From assembly GCF_900096975.1 (NCBI RefSeq), contig NZ_FMYQ01000019.1:1-64000 (forward strand): a stretch of DNA of 64,000 bases, in the 5' to 3' direction. Within the stretch, counting starts at the first letter, position 1, and every line of letters begins with the position of its first letter. A program made the position numbers and the translations under genes. This DNA comes from Paraburkholderia lycopersici. Lineage in GTDB: Bacteria; Pseudomonadota; Gammaproteobacteria; Burkholderiales; Burkholderiaceae. The notes beneath the pieces were generated by a model, which saw nothing but the letters and a program-made list of their open reading frames with translations, ran no database searches and was not told the origin of the DNA. Shown here in pieces: positions 50,688-60,871 of this stretch.

Positions 50688-51647
50688 ATGCCACTCGATC
50701 CCCAATATCCCCGCGACCTGATCGGTTATGGCCGGCATCCGGTGCAGGCCAACTGGCCCGGTCAGGCGCGCGTCGCGGTGCAGTTCGTGCTCAACTACGA
50801 AGAGGGCGGCGAGAACTGCGTGTTGCACGGCGACCCAGGCTCCGAGCAGTTCCTCTCCGAAATCGTGGGCGCCGCCGCTTATCCCGCGCGCCACATGAGT
50901 ATGGAGTCGATCTACGAATACGGCTCGCGCGTGGGCGTGTGGCGCATCCTGCGGGAGTTCGAGAAGCGCGGTCTGCCGCTCACCGTGTTCGGCGTGGGCA
51001 TGGCGATCGAGCGTCATCCCGAGGTCGCGCGCGCATTCGTCGAGCTGGGCCATGAGATCGCGTGCCACGGGTATCGCTGGATTCATTACCAGGATGCGTC
51101 GCCGGCGCTGGAAGCCGGGCACATGAAGCTCGGCATGGCAGCGATCGAGCGCGTGGCGGGCGTGCGGCCGCTCGGCTGGTACACGGGGCGCGACAGCCCC
51201 AATACACATCGGCTGGTCGCCGAACACGGCGGCTTCCTCTACGACTCCGACTACTACGGCGACGACCTGCCGTTCTGGATGGACGTGGAAGTCACGGGCG
51301 GCGAGCGCGTGCCGCAACTGATCGTGCCGTACACGCTCGACACCAACGACATGCGCTTTGCCACCCCGCAAGGCTTCAACACGGCGGAGCACTTCTTTAC
51401 GTACTTGCGCGACGCATTCGACGTGCTCTACGAAGAAGGCGACGAAGCGCCGAAGATGATGTCGATCGGCATGCACTGCCGCCTGCTCGGGCGTCCCGGG
51501 CGCATTCGCGCGCTGCAGCGTTTTCTCGATCACATCGAAAAACACGAGCGCGTGTGGGTCGCGCGCCGCGTGGACATCGCGCGTCACTGGCGCGAGCATC
51601 ATCCCTATCAACCGCAGCAGAACGACCACGGCGGGGCCGCCGCATGA
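50688..51647 (+). CDS. puuE: Allantoinase, polysaccharide-deacetylase type
   Basis: The 319-residue product is PuuE, the metal-independent allantoinase of the carbohydrate-esterase fold, which opens the hydantoin ring of allantoin to allantoate. Family landmarks are DLIGYGRHPVQANWPGQARV, EEGGENCVLHGD, ELGHEIACHGYRW and GWYTGRDSPNT. The 245 bases upstream show no gene and may hold a promoter. The 3' end overlaps the uraD start (ATGA), so the two products are made together. Confidence 0.93.
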   Translation: MPLDPQYPRDLIGYGRHPVQANWPGQARVAVQFVLNYEEGGENCVLHGDPGSEQFLSEIVGAAAYPARHMSMESIYEYGSRVGVWRILREFEKRGLPLTVFGVGMAIERHPEVARAFVELGHEIACHGYRWIHYQDASPALEAGHMKLGMAAIERVAGVRPLGWYTGRDSPNTHRLVAEHGGFLYDSDYYGDDLPFWMDVEVTGGERVPQLIVPYTLDTNDMRFATPQGFNTAEHFFTYLRDAFDVLYEEGDEAPKMMSIGMHCRLLGRPGRIRALQRFLDHIEKHERVWVARRVDIARHWREHHPYQPQQNDHGGAAA

Positions 51648-52165
51648 AGGCAATGCACTACACCCTCGAACAGCTGAATCACGCCTCGGCCGACGCTTTC
51701 GCGGCGGCGCTTTCGGGCATTTTCGAGCACTCGCCGTGGGTGGCCGAAGCGGCTGCGCGGCAGCGCCCGTTTGCGAGCATCGACGCGTTGCATCGCACCC
51801 TGTCGCAGGCGGTCGAAACCTCGGGCGAGGCGAAGCAGCTCGCGCTCATCAGCGCGCACCCGGAACTCGCGGGCAAGGCCGCGGTGCGCGGCGAGCTGAC
51901 TGCCGAATCCACGCGCGAGCAAAGCGGCGCGGGCCTGAACCACTGCACGCAGGAGGAGTTCGACAGGCTGCAGGCGCTGAACCGCGCGTATCGCGCGAAG
52001 TTCGGCTTCCCGTTCATTCTGGCGGTGCGCGGCTACGACCGCCACGGCATCATCGCGAACTTCGAGGCGCGCGTGAACAACAGCCGCGCGGATGAACTGC
52101 GCGCGAGCCTCGACCAGATTTACCGCATTGCGCGCTTTCGGTTAGATGAACTGATCGATGCCTGA
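51644..52165 (+). CDS. uraD: OHCU decarboxylase
   Basis: The 173-residue product converts 2-oxo-4-hydroxy-4-carboxy-5-ureidoimidazoline to S-allantoin. Family motifs are LSGIFEHSPWVAEAA, SAHPELAGK (with the catalytic histidine) and AYRAKFGFPFILAVRGY. Translation may begin at ATG 51644, overlapping the puuE stop, or at ATG 51653. A strong hairpin follows immediately. Confidence 0.93.
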   Translation: MKAMHYTLEQLNHASADAFAAALSGIFEHSPWVAEAAARQRPFASIDALHRTLSQAVETSGEAKQLALISAHPELAGKAAVRGELTAESTREQSGAGLNHCTQEEFDRLQALNRAYRAKFGFPFILAVRGYDRHGIIANFEARVNNSRADELRASLDQIYRIARFRLDELIDA

Positions 52166-52170
52166 CGTGG

Positions 52171-52212
52171 CGCAGCGCCCCCGGCTATGCCGGGAGGGCG
52201 CTGCGTCGTTTT
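52171..52212 (+). terminator. Strong hairpin between uraD and alc
   Basis: CGCAGCGCCC (52171-52180) and GGGCGCTGCG (52196-52205) form a 10-base perfect outer stem, with an inner CCGGC-TAT-GCCGG stem. TCGTTTTG follows. It starts 5 bases after the uraD stop and 74 bases before alc. It may end transcription or act as a partial terminator that lowers alc-allA expression. Confidence 0.75.
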
Positions 52213-52244
52213 GATTCCCAGAAAAGACACGAAGGAAGACAACG

Positions 52245-53255
52245 ATGGCACTCCCGACTCTCGACCCCAACGCACCTGACTTCACGCGCCGCTTCGTGAA
52301 TCTCGCGGACCCGCGTCTGGGCGCGCAGGCGCTCGAGGCGAGCGACGACTTCTTCGCCCCGAAGGAGCGCATGCTCAATCCGGAGCCGGCCGTCTTCATT
52401 CCGGGCAAATACGACGACCACGGCAAGTGGATGGACGGCTGGGAAACGCGCCGCAAGCGCACGAACGGCTACGACTGGTGCATCGTGAAGCTCGCGCGCC
52501 CCGGCGTGATAAAGGGAATCGATATCGACACGAGCCATTTCACGGGCAATTATCCGCCGGCGGCTTCGGTGGAAGGCGCATATGTATCCGACGGCGCGCC
52601 GGGCGCTGCGACGCAATGGACAGAAGTCGTTGCCTCGACGTCGTTGAACGGCAATAGCCACCACTACGTGGAAGTGTCGAGCGGCGAGCCGTTTACGCAC
52701 CTGCGCGTGAACATCTATCCCGATGGCGGCATCGCGCGTCTGCGCGTGTATGGCCAGCCCCAGGTGGATTGGGCGGCCGCGAGCCGAACCGAGCGCTTCG
52801 ATCTCGCGGCGATGGAAAACGGCGCATACCTCGTAGCGGCGAACAACCAGCACTTCGGCCTCGCCTCCACGCTGCTCATGCCGGGCCGCGGCGTGAACAT
52901 GGGCGACGGCTGGGAAACGCGCCGCCGTCGCGAGCCGGGTAACGACTGGGCGATCATCGCGCTCGCGCAGCCCGGCATCATCAAGAAGATCGAAGTCGAT
53001 ACGGCACACTTCAAGGGCAATTACCCCGATCGCTGCTCATTCCAGGCCGCACGCGTGACGGGCGGCACCGACAGTTCGCTCGTGACCCAGGCCATGTTCT
53101 GGCCCGTGCTCCTCGGCGAGCAGAAGCTGCAAATGGACAAGCAGCACGACTACGAAAGCGAACTCGCGGCGCTCGGCCCGGTCACGCATGTGCGCTTCAA
53201 CATTTTCCCCGACGGCGGCGTTTCGCGCGTGCGCCTCTGGGGCACGCTCGCCTGA
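52245..53255 (+). CDS. alc: Allantoicase
   Basis: The 336-residue product hydrolyses allantoate to ureidoglycolate and urea. It is built from two similar beta-jelly-roll repeats. Each contains the motif DGWETRR (about residues 64-70 and 222-228) followed by DW and by IDTSHF/VDTAHF-type metal-site segments ([11 protein letters not shown] and [11 protein letters not shown]). Both repeats are intact. It follows the hairpin and is followed 21 bases later by allA. Confidence 0.93.
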   Translation: MALPTLDPNAPDFTRRFVNLADPRLGAQALEASDDFFAPKERMLNPEPAVFIPGKYDDHGKWMDGWETRRKRTNGYDWCIVKLARPGVIKGIDIDTSHFTGNYPPAASVEGAYVSDGAPGAATQWTEVVASTSLNGNSHHYVEVSSGEPFTHLRVNIYPDGGIARLRVYGQPQVDWAAASRTERFDLAAMENGAYLVAANNQHFGLASTLLMPGRGVNMGDGWETRRRREPGNDWAIIALAQPGIIKKIEVDTAHFKGNYPDRCSFQAARVTGGTDSSLVTQAMFWPVLLGEQKLQMDKQHDYESELAALGPVTHVRFNIFPDGGVSRVRLWGTLA

Positions 53256-53276
53256 TCCGCTGACGAGGCCATCATC

Positions 53277-53813
53277 ATGAGTGAAACCACGCAGTCGACC
53301 CGCGCCACGCTCGCCATCGAGCCGCTCACGCGCGAGGCGTTTGCGCCGTTCGGCGACGTGATCGAGCTTGCTGGCGCGAAGCAGATTCCGATCAATCTCG
53401 GCACGACGATCCGCTATCACGATCTCGCGAAAGTGGACGTGACGGACGAGGGCGGCCGCACGCTCGTGAATCTCTTTCGCGGGCAGCCGCGCGAATTGCC
53501 GTTCGAGGTGAAGATGCTCGAACGGCATCCGCTGGGTAGCCAGGCGTTCATGCCGCTCAACGACAAGCCGTATCTCGTGGTGGTCGCCCCGGCGGGCGTG
53601 CTGGACGTCACGCAGATTCGCGCGTTCGTTTCGCGCGGCTGGCAGGGCGTGAACTATGCCAAGGGCGTCTGGCACCATCCGCTGATCGCGTTGGACGAGG
53701 TGAGCGATTTCATCGTCGTCGACCGGGGCGGCGAGGGGCGCAATCTGAATGAGCAGGATTTGCCGGAGTCGCTCTGGTTGACACAGGAGGCGATGGCGAG
53801 CGCGATGCGCTGA
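53277..53813 (+). CDS. allA: Ureidoglycolate lyase
   Basis: The 178-residue product releases urea from ureidoglycolate to give glyoxylate, the last step of the pathway in this window. It is a cupin-like AllA protein with [28 protein letters not shown] and WHHPLIAL motifs, the last supplying the conserved histidines. Length is normal. It ends the plus-strand pathway group and converges with puuD. Confidence 0.9.
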   Translation: MSETTQSTRATLAIEPLTREAFAPFGDVIELAGAKQIPINLGTTIRYHDLAKVDVTDEGGRTLVNLFRGQPRELPFEVKMLERHPLGSQAFMPLNDKPYLVVVAPAGVLDVTQIRAFVSRGWQGVNYAKGVWHHPLIALDEVSDFIVVDRGGEGRNLNEQDLPESLWLTQEAMASAMR

Positions 53814-54282
53814 TCGCCGGCATGGCGAAGCGGTTCCGGGAAGCCACGGCGCAGACCGTGGCTTTTTCGCATTTGGCGACCGGACGCATATGCTCGCGAA
53901 TTGCCGGCGCGGCGAGCAGAGATGATCGGCCGTGCGGGGCAGCCCGATCTTGCCCGGTTGCACGCGTAGGTATCGCGTATCGAACGGCGCGCTGCGCCGT
54001 GCGTCTCAAGTCTGCACAGGCGGTTGCGAACCGGTACGCGCCGCCTGCTCGTCGCTGGAAACGTGTTCGCGGCATGTGCTCGCGCACGCAACGGACCGGA
54101 GGTCTGTGAAAGCCGCGATGCGTGCGGCGCACGTCCCGAACGAACGCGAGGCTGCAGGCCGGGCGGTACGCACCGCGCGACAACAAAAAGACCCGAAGCG
54201 CATCGCACGTCGGGTCCTTCGATTCACTATTCCGTTCACCACCCGGAGCCGCGCGCGAGTCAACCCATGCGCGCCCCCGACA
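53814..54282. other. Convergent intergenic region
   Basis: The region lies between allA and puuD. No credible gene was found in ~470 bases. It contains the puuD terminator at 54185-54216. Several long open frames run across it but match no protein pattern and arise from GC-rich composition. Confidence 0.5.
54185..54216 (-). terminator. Rho-independent terminator of puuD
   Basis: On the minus strand GACCCGA (54216-54210) and TCGGGTC (54196-54190) form a 7-base stem with a 13-base loop, followed by TTTTT (54189-54185). It lies about 66 bases beyond the puuD stop. Confidence 0.8.
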
Positions 54283-55476
54283 TTACGGCTTCGCGCCTCC
54301 CTGGAACCACGCCGCGATCTTCTGCCGCTCGTCGTCGGTCATGTGCGTGACGTTGCCAAGCGGCATCGCCTTGAGCGTCACGGCCTGCTGATACAGCCGT
54401 TGCGCGTTCTGCGAGATCTCGTCGGGCGTATCGAACATCACGCCGGCGGGCGCCGCGCCCATCATCGTCGGGTGAGCCGAGTGGCAGGCCGCGCAGCGCT
54501 GCTGCAGTATCGGCTGGATGTCGGCGACCTTCAGCGAAGGCGCGTTCGCGGCCTCGGCCTGCGGCACGACCGGACGCGGCAGCGTCCACACGAGCGCGAC
54601 GAACATCAGCGCCACGCCGCCGATCGGCAGGTACCAAAGCTGCTGGCCGCGATGGCGCATCACGAAGAACTGGCGAATCAGCGCGCCGGCCAGCATGATG
54701 ACGACGAGCACGGCCCAGTTGTAGGCATGCGCGTAGGTCATCGCGTAGTGGTTCGACAGCATCGCGAACACGACGGGCAGCGTGAAATACGTGTTGTGCA
54801 CCGAACGCTGCTTGCCGCGCTTGCCGTAAACGGGATTCGGCACCTCGCCCTTGAGCATCGCGGCGACCATCTTGCGCTGGCCGGGGATGATGACGAAGAA
54901 CACGTTGGCCGACATGATCGTCGCGAGCATCGCGCCCATGATGAGATACGCGGCGCGGCCCGAGAAGATGTGGCAGGCGAGGTACGCCGCGATCACGACG
55001 TAGATGCCGACGCAAACGCCGAGCAGCTTGTCCTTCGTGCCGAGCAGGCGGCACAGCGAGTCATACACGATCCAGCCCGCGGCGAGGAAGCCGAGCGCCG
55101 AGAAGATCGCGACCACGGGGCCCATGTCGAGCACGTTCTTGTCGATCAGATACGTGTTCGGCGCCATCAGGTAGAGCACCGTGAAAAGCGATGCGCCAGA
55201 GAGCCACGTCGTGTACGACGGCCATTTCGACCAGTGCAGGTCGTCGGGCATTTCGGGCGGGGCAACGGTGTACTTCTGCATGTTGTAGAAGCCGCCGCCG
55301 TGCACGTGCCACAGCTCGCCGAACACGCCGCGGCGGCGCTGGTTCGGATCGGCGGGCGGTTTGAGGCTGTTGTCGAGCGCGACGAAATAGAACGACTCGC
55401 CGATCCAGGCGATCGCCGCGACGACGTGGAACCAGCGCAGCGCGAGGTTCAGCCAGTCGGTAATAAAGCCTTCCAT
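54283..55476 (-). CDS. puuD: Membrane urate hydroxylase PuuD with cytochrome c domain
   Basis: The 397-residue product is an integral-membrane urate oxidase that passes electrons to a C-terminal cytochrome c domain. The N-terminal part has about eight helices and the conserved start MEGFITDWLNLALRWFHVV, with HVHGGGFYN a little later. The cytochrome domain near residue 320 has the heme motif CAACH and later an axial methionine candidate in KAMPLGNVTHM. It converts urate to 5-hydroxyisourate. GGAGG lies 6 bases before ATG 55476. HIU hydrolase is encoded just upstream on the same strand. Confidence 0.92.
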   Translation of the reverse strand: MEGFITDWLNLALRWFHVVAAIAWIGESFYFVALDNSLKPPADPNQRRRGVFGELWHVHGGGFYNMQKYTVAPPEMPDDLHWSKWPSYTTWLSGASLFTVLYLMAPNTYLIDKNVLDMGPVVAIFSALGFLAAGWIVYDSLCRLLGTKDKLLGVCVGIYVVIAAYLACHIFSGRAAYLIMGAMLATIMSANVFFVIIPGQRKMVAAMLKGEVPNPVYGKRGKQRSVHNTYFTLPVVFAMLSNHYAMTYAHAYNWAVLVVIMLAGALIRQFFVMRHRGQQLWYLPIGGVALMFVALVWTLPRPVVPQAEAANAPSLKVADIQPILQQRCAACHSAHPTMMGAAPAGVMFDTPDEISQNAQRLYQQAVTLKAMPLGNVTHMTDDERQKIAAWFQGGAKP

Positions 55477-55623
55477 GAAACGCCTCCACTTCTGTTGCAA
55501 TGCGCGTGCCCCGGCGCATGGGCTGACTGCGGAACATGCGCGATTCGGCGCCGCCGCGCGGCCGTTGTTGTTCGTATGACTTCGGGGTTCGGGATCGAAT
55601 ATCGCCCGGAATACGCGCGTCGC

Positions 55624-55977
55624 TCAACTGCCCCGATAGGTGCTGTACGACCACGGCGAAACGAGCAGGGGCACATGGTAGTGCGCTTGGGCATCGGCGA
55701 TGCCGAAGCGCAGGACTACGCGGTCGACGAAGCGCGGTTCGGGCACGTTCGCGCCGAGGGCGGCGAAATAATCGCCGGCATGAAACACGAGTTCGTATTC
55801 GCCTTTCGCAAGCGATTCGCCTTCGAGCAGCGGCGCGTCGCAGCGGCCGTCGTGATTGGTGATGACGGTCTTGAGCGCGCGGCGCGCGTCGCCCGCGAGC
55901 GCATAGAGTTCGACTTTGATGCCCGCGCCGGGACGGCCGTTCGCGGTGTCGAGCACGTGGGTAGTCAGCTTGCCCAT
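55624..55977 (-). CDS. uraH: 5-hydroxyisourate hydrolase (transthyretin-like)
   Basis: The 117-residue product hydrolyses 5-hydroxyisourate to OHCU. It has the N-terminal MGKLTTHVLDTANGRPGAG with the conserved histidine, an arginine in the middle, and ends in the hallmark YRGS tetrapeptide. AAGGA is 9 bases before the ATG. It is transcribed ahead of puuD (147-base gap) and diverges from the deaminase gene. Confidence 0.95.
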   Translation of the reverse strand: MGKLTTHVLDTANGRPGAGIKVELYALAGDARRALKTVITNHDGRCDAPLLEGESLAKGEYELVFHAGDYFAALGANVPEPRFVDRVVLRFGIADAQAHYHVPLLVSPWSYSTYRGS

Positions 55978-56535
55978 TCGCAGTTTTCCTTGTGAGTGCC
56001 TGGTGCAATTGCGAGGTTTCAGCGGCGGCTCGATCCCATGATGCAATGCGGCGGATCGAGGCTCCACGTCAGTGGCTACATACCCGTCGGCGGATCGAAG
56101 CGAGCGCCGTATGCGCATTTTAAGAACGATCGCAGCCGGCGCGCGCGCGCGATAGGAAAGATAAAGCTTCGAGCATGAGGGTGCGCCCTGGGAGAGCGCA
56201 CTCATTGCTCCCCGGATTTGCAAGCGCCATGTGTGCATCGTAACGACGCCAAAAATCGACCTTTATATGCGCGGCGTGAATGTGGGTATCGCAGCGGCGT
56301 GAATTGCCACGATTATTTTGACCAGGGATCGTTGAGTCCATGCGCAGCGCGTGCTGCGCGTCCCGAAGACGGCGATGGACGCCGGGTAACCGGGCCAGCG
56401 GCGTCCTTCGCGGGACGCGTCGGCACCGGCGCCCCGCGACCGGGCAGCCGGCGGGTACGGCGAGGGCGTCTGGTTCACACGCCGCGCAAGCGCGCAGGGG
56501 CTCGCAGCGGCACGACAACGGAGCGAACAGGGACG
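55978..56535. other. Divergent intergenic region uraH / 8-oxoguanine deaminase
   Basis: No gene is supported in these ~560 bases. The segment should carry promoters for both flanking genes. I saw no ATTGT-N2-ACAAT copy of the GntR operator here and no hairpin of note. Confidence 0.4.
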
Positions 56536-57936
56536 ATGGAACGCACACTCGCGCAGCGGCAAGATCCGCAACGGAACGCCAGGACCTTGCTGCTGAAGAA
56601 CGCCGACATGCTGGTGACGATGGACGGCGCGCGCCGTGAGATCCGCGGCGGCGGCATCTATGCGGAGGGCAACCGCATCGTCGCGGTGGGTCCGACGGCC
56701 GAACTGCCCGCCACGGCCGACGAGGTCATCGACGCCGGCGGCCATCTCGTGACGCCAGGGCTCGTGAACACGCATCACCATATGTACCAGAGCCTCACGC
56801 GGGCGGTGCCGGCCGCGCAGGATGCCGAACTGTTCGGCTGGCTCACGAATCTGTACAGGGTATGGGCGAATCTCACGCCAGAGATGATCGAGATTTCGAC
56901 GCTCACGGCGATGGCGGAACTGCTGCTCTCGGGCTGCACGACGTCGAGCGATCATCTGTACATCTACCCGAACGGCAGCCGTCTGGACGACAGCATCCGC
57001 GCAGCGCAGCGCATCGGCATGCGGTTCCACGCGAGCCGCGGCAGCATGAGCGTCGGCCAGAAAGATGGCGGGCTGCCGCCCGATTCCGTGGTCGAGCGCG
57101 AGGACGCGATTCTCGCGGACACCCAGCGCCTCATCGAGACGTATCACGACGAGGGCCGCTACGCGATGCTGCGCGTCGTGGTGGCGCCATGCTCGCCATT
57201 CTCGGTGAGCCGCGACCTGATGCGCGAATCGGCGGTGCTTGCGCGGCAATATGGCGTGTCGATGCACACGCATCTCGCGGAGAACGTCAACGACGTCGCG
57301 TACAGTCGCGAAAAATTCGGCATGACGCCCGCGCAGTACGCCGAGCATCTCGGCTGGGTGGGCCGCGACGTGTGGCATGCGCACTGCGTGCAGCTCGACG
57401 ACCACGGCATCGGCTTGTTCGGCCGCACGGGAACCGGCGTCGCGCATTGTCCATGCTCGAACATGCGGCTCGCGTCGGGCATCGCGCCTGTGAAGAAGAT
57501 GCGGCTCGCGGGCGTGCCCGTGGGACTCGGGGTGGACGGCTCGGCCTCGAACGACGGCGCGCAGATGGTGGCCGAGGCGCGCCAGGCCATGCTGCTCGCG
57601 CGCGTGGGCTTCGGCCCCGACGCCATGACCGCCCGTGAGGCGCTGGAAATCGCGACACTGGGCGGCGCGCAAGTGCTGGGCCGGGACGATATCGGCGCGC
57701 TCGCGCCAGGCATGGCGGCCGACTTCGTCGCGTTCGATCTGCGCCAGCCGCTTTTCGCGGGGGCGCTGCACGATCCGGTCGCGGCGCTCGTGTTTTGCGC
57801 GCCGTCGCAGGTGGCGTTGAGCGTGATCGACGGGCGCATCGTCGTGAAAGACGGCGTGTTGCTGACGGTGGAACTCGAGCCGGTCATCGAGCGGCACAAC
57901 CGGCTCGCGGCACAGCTTGCGCAGATGGCGCGCTAA
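56536..57936 (+). CDS. 8-oxoguanine deaminase
   Basis: The 466-residue product is an amidohydrolase of the cytosine-deaminase/8-oxoguanine-deaminase group. Metal-binding motifs are PGLVNTHHHMYQSLTR (H-x-H), THLAEN and HAHCVQL, with a late catalytic Asp in GVDGSASNDG. It yields urate from 8-oxoguanine and so feeds the urate pathway encoded alongside. The start at 56536 (MERTLAQ) is preceded by AGGGAC; upstream in-frame codons look non-coding. Confidence 0.9.
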   Translation: MERTLAQRQDPQRNARTLLLKNADMLVTMDGARREIRGGGIYAEGNRIVAVGPTAELPATADEVIDAGGHLVTPGLVNTHHHMYQSLTRAVPAAQDAELFGWLTNLYRVWANLTPEMIEISTLTAMAELLLSGCTTSSDHLYIYPNGSRLDDSIRAAQRIGMRFHASRGSMSVGQKDGGLPPDSVVEREDAILADTQRLIETYHDEGRYAMLRVVVAPCSPFSVSRDLMRESAVLARQYGVSMHTHLAENVNDVAYSREKFGMTPAQYAEHLGWVGRDVWHAHCVQLDDHGIGLFGRTGTGVAHCPCSNMRLASGIAPVKKMRLAGVPVGLGVDGSASNDGAQMVAEARQAMLLARVGFGPDAMTAREALEIATLGGAQVLGRDDIGALAPGMAADFVAFDLRQPLFAGALHDPVAALVFCAPSQVALSVIDGRIVVKDGVLLTVELEPVIERHNRLAAQLAQMAR

Positions 57937-58053
57937 AGCAGGGAGGCGGGAAGCGGCGGTGCCCGAAAGCGCGCGCCGCCTGCTCGCGGAAACGAAGGAA
58001 GGGCCGACGAGCCGCGGCGCCGCGCGGCCGCCGGTTCAAGGCGAACGGGGCGC

Positions 58054-58986
58054 TCAGGGCTTGTCGATCAGCGTCTTCGTCGCTTCGGCCACGAGGCCGC
58101 GCAACCAGCGGACTTCGTCCGAATAATGACAGCGCTCGTGCCACAACTGGTAGTACTGCATCGGCGGGAAATCGAGCGGCGCGGGCACGACCGTAAGCGG
58201 CAGGAAGCGCGCGTAGTGGTCGGCGAAGAGGCGCGTGGTCGTGAAGATCAGGTCCGACTTGATGAGCACGTAAGGCGCGAGATTGAAGTACGGCAGCGTG
58301 ACGACCACGTGGCGCTTGAGGCGTTCGCGCGCGAGGTGTACGTCGATGGCGCCGCGCTGGCCCACGGAGTAGGGCGTGGGCGCGAGGTGCGGGGCGTTCA
58401 GGTACTGATCGAGCGTGAGGCCGCCCCGCCTCGCGAACGGGTGCGTGTTGCTCATGAGGCAGACGATCTGGTCGACGAACAGATTCGAGAGGTGCAGTTG
58501 CTCGGGCGGCTCGGGCCAGTTGCCGATGACGATGTCGAGCTTGCCTTCCTCGAGCGCGAGCTCGTAGTCGAACGCGGGGCCGAGCGAATGGAATTCGAGC
58601 GTCGCGTTGGGCGCGGCCTGCCGAAAGCGCTCGACCACGGTCGGCACGAACAGCACGTTCAGGTAATCGGGGCAGCCAATCCGGTAACAGCGGATCGACG
58701 TGGCCGGGTCGAAATTGTGCTGCTGGAAGCGGATGCGCTCGATTTCGCGCAGCGCGTTCTGTACGGGTTCGAGCAGGCGCAGGCCGTACTCGGTCGGCAC
58801 CATGCCGGACTTGCCGCGCACGAGGAGCGGATCGCCGGTGATGTCGCGCAGGCGCCGCAGCGCCGCGCTGATCGCGGGCTGGGACTGATTGAGCTTGACG
58901 GCGGCGCGCGTCACGCTGCGCTCCATCAGAAGCGTGTGCAAGACGCGCAAGAGGTAGGTGTCGATCGCCTCGCGTTGCTGACTCAT
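58054..58986 (-). CDS. LysR family regulator
   Basis: The 310-residue product has an N-terminal helix-turn-helix (TLLMERSVTRAAVKLNQSQP then AISAALRRLRDITGDPLL) and a LysR co-inducer domain (CPDYLNVLFVPTVVERFRQA onward). It is divergent from the nucleoside ABC importer and downstream of the deaminase. Regulation of the importer, and perhaps of purine use, is the likely role. The ligand is unknown. Confidence 0.88.
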   Translation of the reverse strand: MSQQREAIDTYLLRVLHTLLMERSVTRAAVKLNQSQPAISAALRRLRDITGDPLLVRGKSGMVPTEYGLRLLEPVQNALREIERIRFQQHNFDPATSIRCYRIGCPDYLNVLFVPTVVERFRQAAPNATLEFHSLGPAFDYELALEEGKLDIVIGNWPEPPEQLHLSNLFVDQIVCLMSNTHPFARRGGLTLDQYLNAPHLAPTPYSVGQRGAIDVHLARERLKRHVVVTLPYFNLAPYVLIKSDLIFTTTRLFADHYARFLPLTVVPAPLDFPPMQYYQLWHERCHYSDEVRWLRGLVAEATKTLIDKP

Positions 58987-59251
58987 GAACTCTCCGAATT
59001 ATATGTTCAGGCTGATCGATAGGGCTTATGGGTATATGGTTTTTAATATGGACAAAAAGGGCCGTCAAGCGAGGCTTATCCCGCACGACGTGCAGCGGGG
59101 CAACGGTGAATTTTGGCGGCTCGACGTTGGCACGTCCAACAGGTATCGTCACCCCCGCACCGCGGCGCGATTCGGCGGGGCCGCGGCGGCATGCGCCAGA
59201 CGGCTTTCGGGCAGCAATAAAGCAGCAATAACGGACAACGGCGGAACCTCC

Positions 59252-60871
59252 ATGGGCGATTCTTCTCCACGTCAGGCCAGGGGCGGGCCGGGCGGCAACG
59301 ACGTGCCCCGCCTTGCCCTCGCCGGCATCACGAAGCAGTACCCGGCGGTCCGGGCCAACGACGACGTCACGCTCTCGGTCGCACGCGGCGAAATCCATGC
59401 GTTGCTCGGCGAAAACGGGGCGGGCAAGAGCACGCTCATGAAGATCGTTTATGGCGCGGTGCGTCCGGACGCCGGCGAGATCCGCTGGGAAGGCCAGGCC
59501 GTGGAAATCGCGAGCCCGGCCGCGGCGCGCAAGCTCGGCATCGGCATGGTGTTCCAGCATTTTTCGTTGTTCGAAACGCTGACGGTCGGCGAGAACATTG
59601 CGCTCTCGCTCGACGAAGCCTTCGATCTGAAAGCGCTCGGCAAACGCATTCGCGAGGTGTCGGCGCAATACGGCCTCGACGTCGATCCGCAGCGGCACGT
59701 GCACAGTCTCACGGTAGGCGAGCGCCAGCGCGTGGAGATCGTGCGCTGTCTGTTGCAGAACCCGCGTCTCCTGATCATGGACGAGCCGACTTCGGTGCTC
59801 ACGCCGCAAGCGGTGCGCAAGCTGTTCGGCACGCTGCGCCGCCTGGCTTCCGAAGGCTGCAGCATTCTCTATATCAGCCACAAGCTCGACGAAATCCAGG
59901 CGCTTTGCGACACGGCCACCGTGCTGCGCGGCGGCAAGGTCACGGGCCATGTGATTCCGCGCGAGGAAACGCATGCGTCGCTCGCGCGGCTGATGGTCGG
60001 TCGCGAGCTGCCCGACTACACGCGCCGCGCGCACACGCCCGGCGACGTGCTGCTGGAAGCGAAGCATCTGTCGATGCCGAGCGACGACCCGTTCGGCGCC
60101 TCGCTCAACGACGTTTCGTTCGGCGTGCATGCGGGTGAAATTCTCGGCATCGCCGGCGTCTCCGGCAATGGTCAGGCGGAGTTGCTCGCGGCGCTCTCGG
60201 GCGAGGCGCAGGCGAGCCGTCACGGCGCTCCCGCCGATGCGATCACGATTTGCGGCAAGCCCGCGGGACGTCTTTCGGCCGGCGCGCGGCGCAAGCTCGG
60301 TTTCGCGTTCGTGCCCGAGGAGCGGCTTGGGCGCGGCGCGGTGCCGGCCATGTCGCTCGCGGAAAACGCGTTGCTCACGGCCCATCGCGAAGGCATGGTG
60401 CGCTCGGGCTGGCTGAAGACAGGCGCGATGCGCGCGTTCGCCGAGCGCTGTATCGGTGCGTTCGACGTGCGCTGCGGCGGCCCCGATGCGCTCGCGCAAA
60501 GCCTCTCGGGCGGCAATCTGCAGAAGTACATCGTGGGGCGCGAGATTCTTCAGGCGCCGAAGGTGCTCGTCGTCGCGCAGCCCACGTGGGGTGTGGACGT
60601 GGGCGCGGCTGCGTTCATCCGGCAGCAGCTGCTCGACCTTTCGGCGCGCGGCGTGGCGATACTCGTGATCTCGGAGGAACTCGAAGAGCTCTTCGACATC
60701 TGCGACCGCATTGCCGTGCTCGCGGGCGGACGTCTCTCGCCCGCGCGTTTGACGGGCGAGACGAACGCCGAGGAAATCGGCCGCTGGATGGCGGGCCTTT
60801 TCGGCGAGCGCGCCGAACACGGCGACCAGTCAAACGGCGAGCCGCCCACGCAGACTGTCGCGAATGCCTGA
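59252..60871 (+). CDS. Nucleoside/purine ABC transporter double ATPase
   Basis: The 539-residue product contains two ABC domains. The first has Walker A GENGAGKS and signature-like LTVGERQRVEIVR with DEPTSVLTP. The second has GVSGNGQAE in place of a canonical Walker A, LSGGNLQKYIVGRE, and a degenerate Walker B region VAQPTWGVD. Asymmetric sites are typical of BMP-type importers such as NupA and YufO. The ATG at 59252 has only a weak ribosome site. The 3' end overlaps the next gene by 8 bases. Confidence 0.9.
   Translation: MGDSSPRQARGGPGGNDVPRLALAGITKQYPAVRANDDVTLSVARGEIHALLGENGAGKSTLMKIVYGAVRPDAGEIRWEGQAVEIASPAAARKLGIGMVFQHFSLFETLTVGENIALSLDEAFDLKALGKRIREVSAQYGLDVDPQRHVHSLTVGERQRVEIVRCLLQNPRLLIMDEPTSVLTPQAVRKLFGTLRRLASEGCSILYISHKLDEIQALCDTATVLRGGKVTGHVIPREETHASLARLMVGRELPDYTRRAHTPGDVLLEAKHLSMPSDDPFGASLNDVSFGVHAGEILGIAGVSGNGQAELLAALSGEAQASRHGAPADAITICGKPAGRLSAGARRKLGFAFVPEERLGRGAVPAMSLAENALLTAHREGMVRSGWLKTGAMRAFAERCIGAFDVRCGGPDALAQSLSGGNLQKYIVGREILQAPKVLVVAQPTWGVDVGAAAFIRQQLLDLSARGVAILVISEELEELFDICDRIAVLAGGRLSPARLTGETNAEEIGRWMAGLFGERAEHGDQSNGEPPTQTVANA

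Noticed and set aside
53932-55995. 687-codon plus-strand frame over puuD and uraH
   Set aside because: It is antisense to two clearly recognised enzymes and has low-complexity composition.
57884-60820. 978-codon minus-strand frame across the LysR and ATPase genes
   Set aside because: No protein family pattern; it is the antisense of the double ATPase and has very high Arg/Ala/His content.
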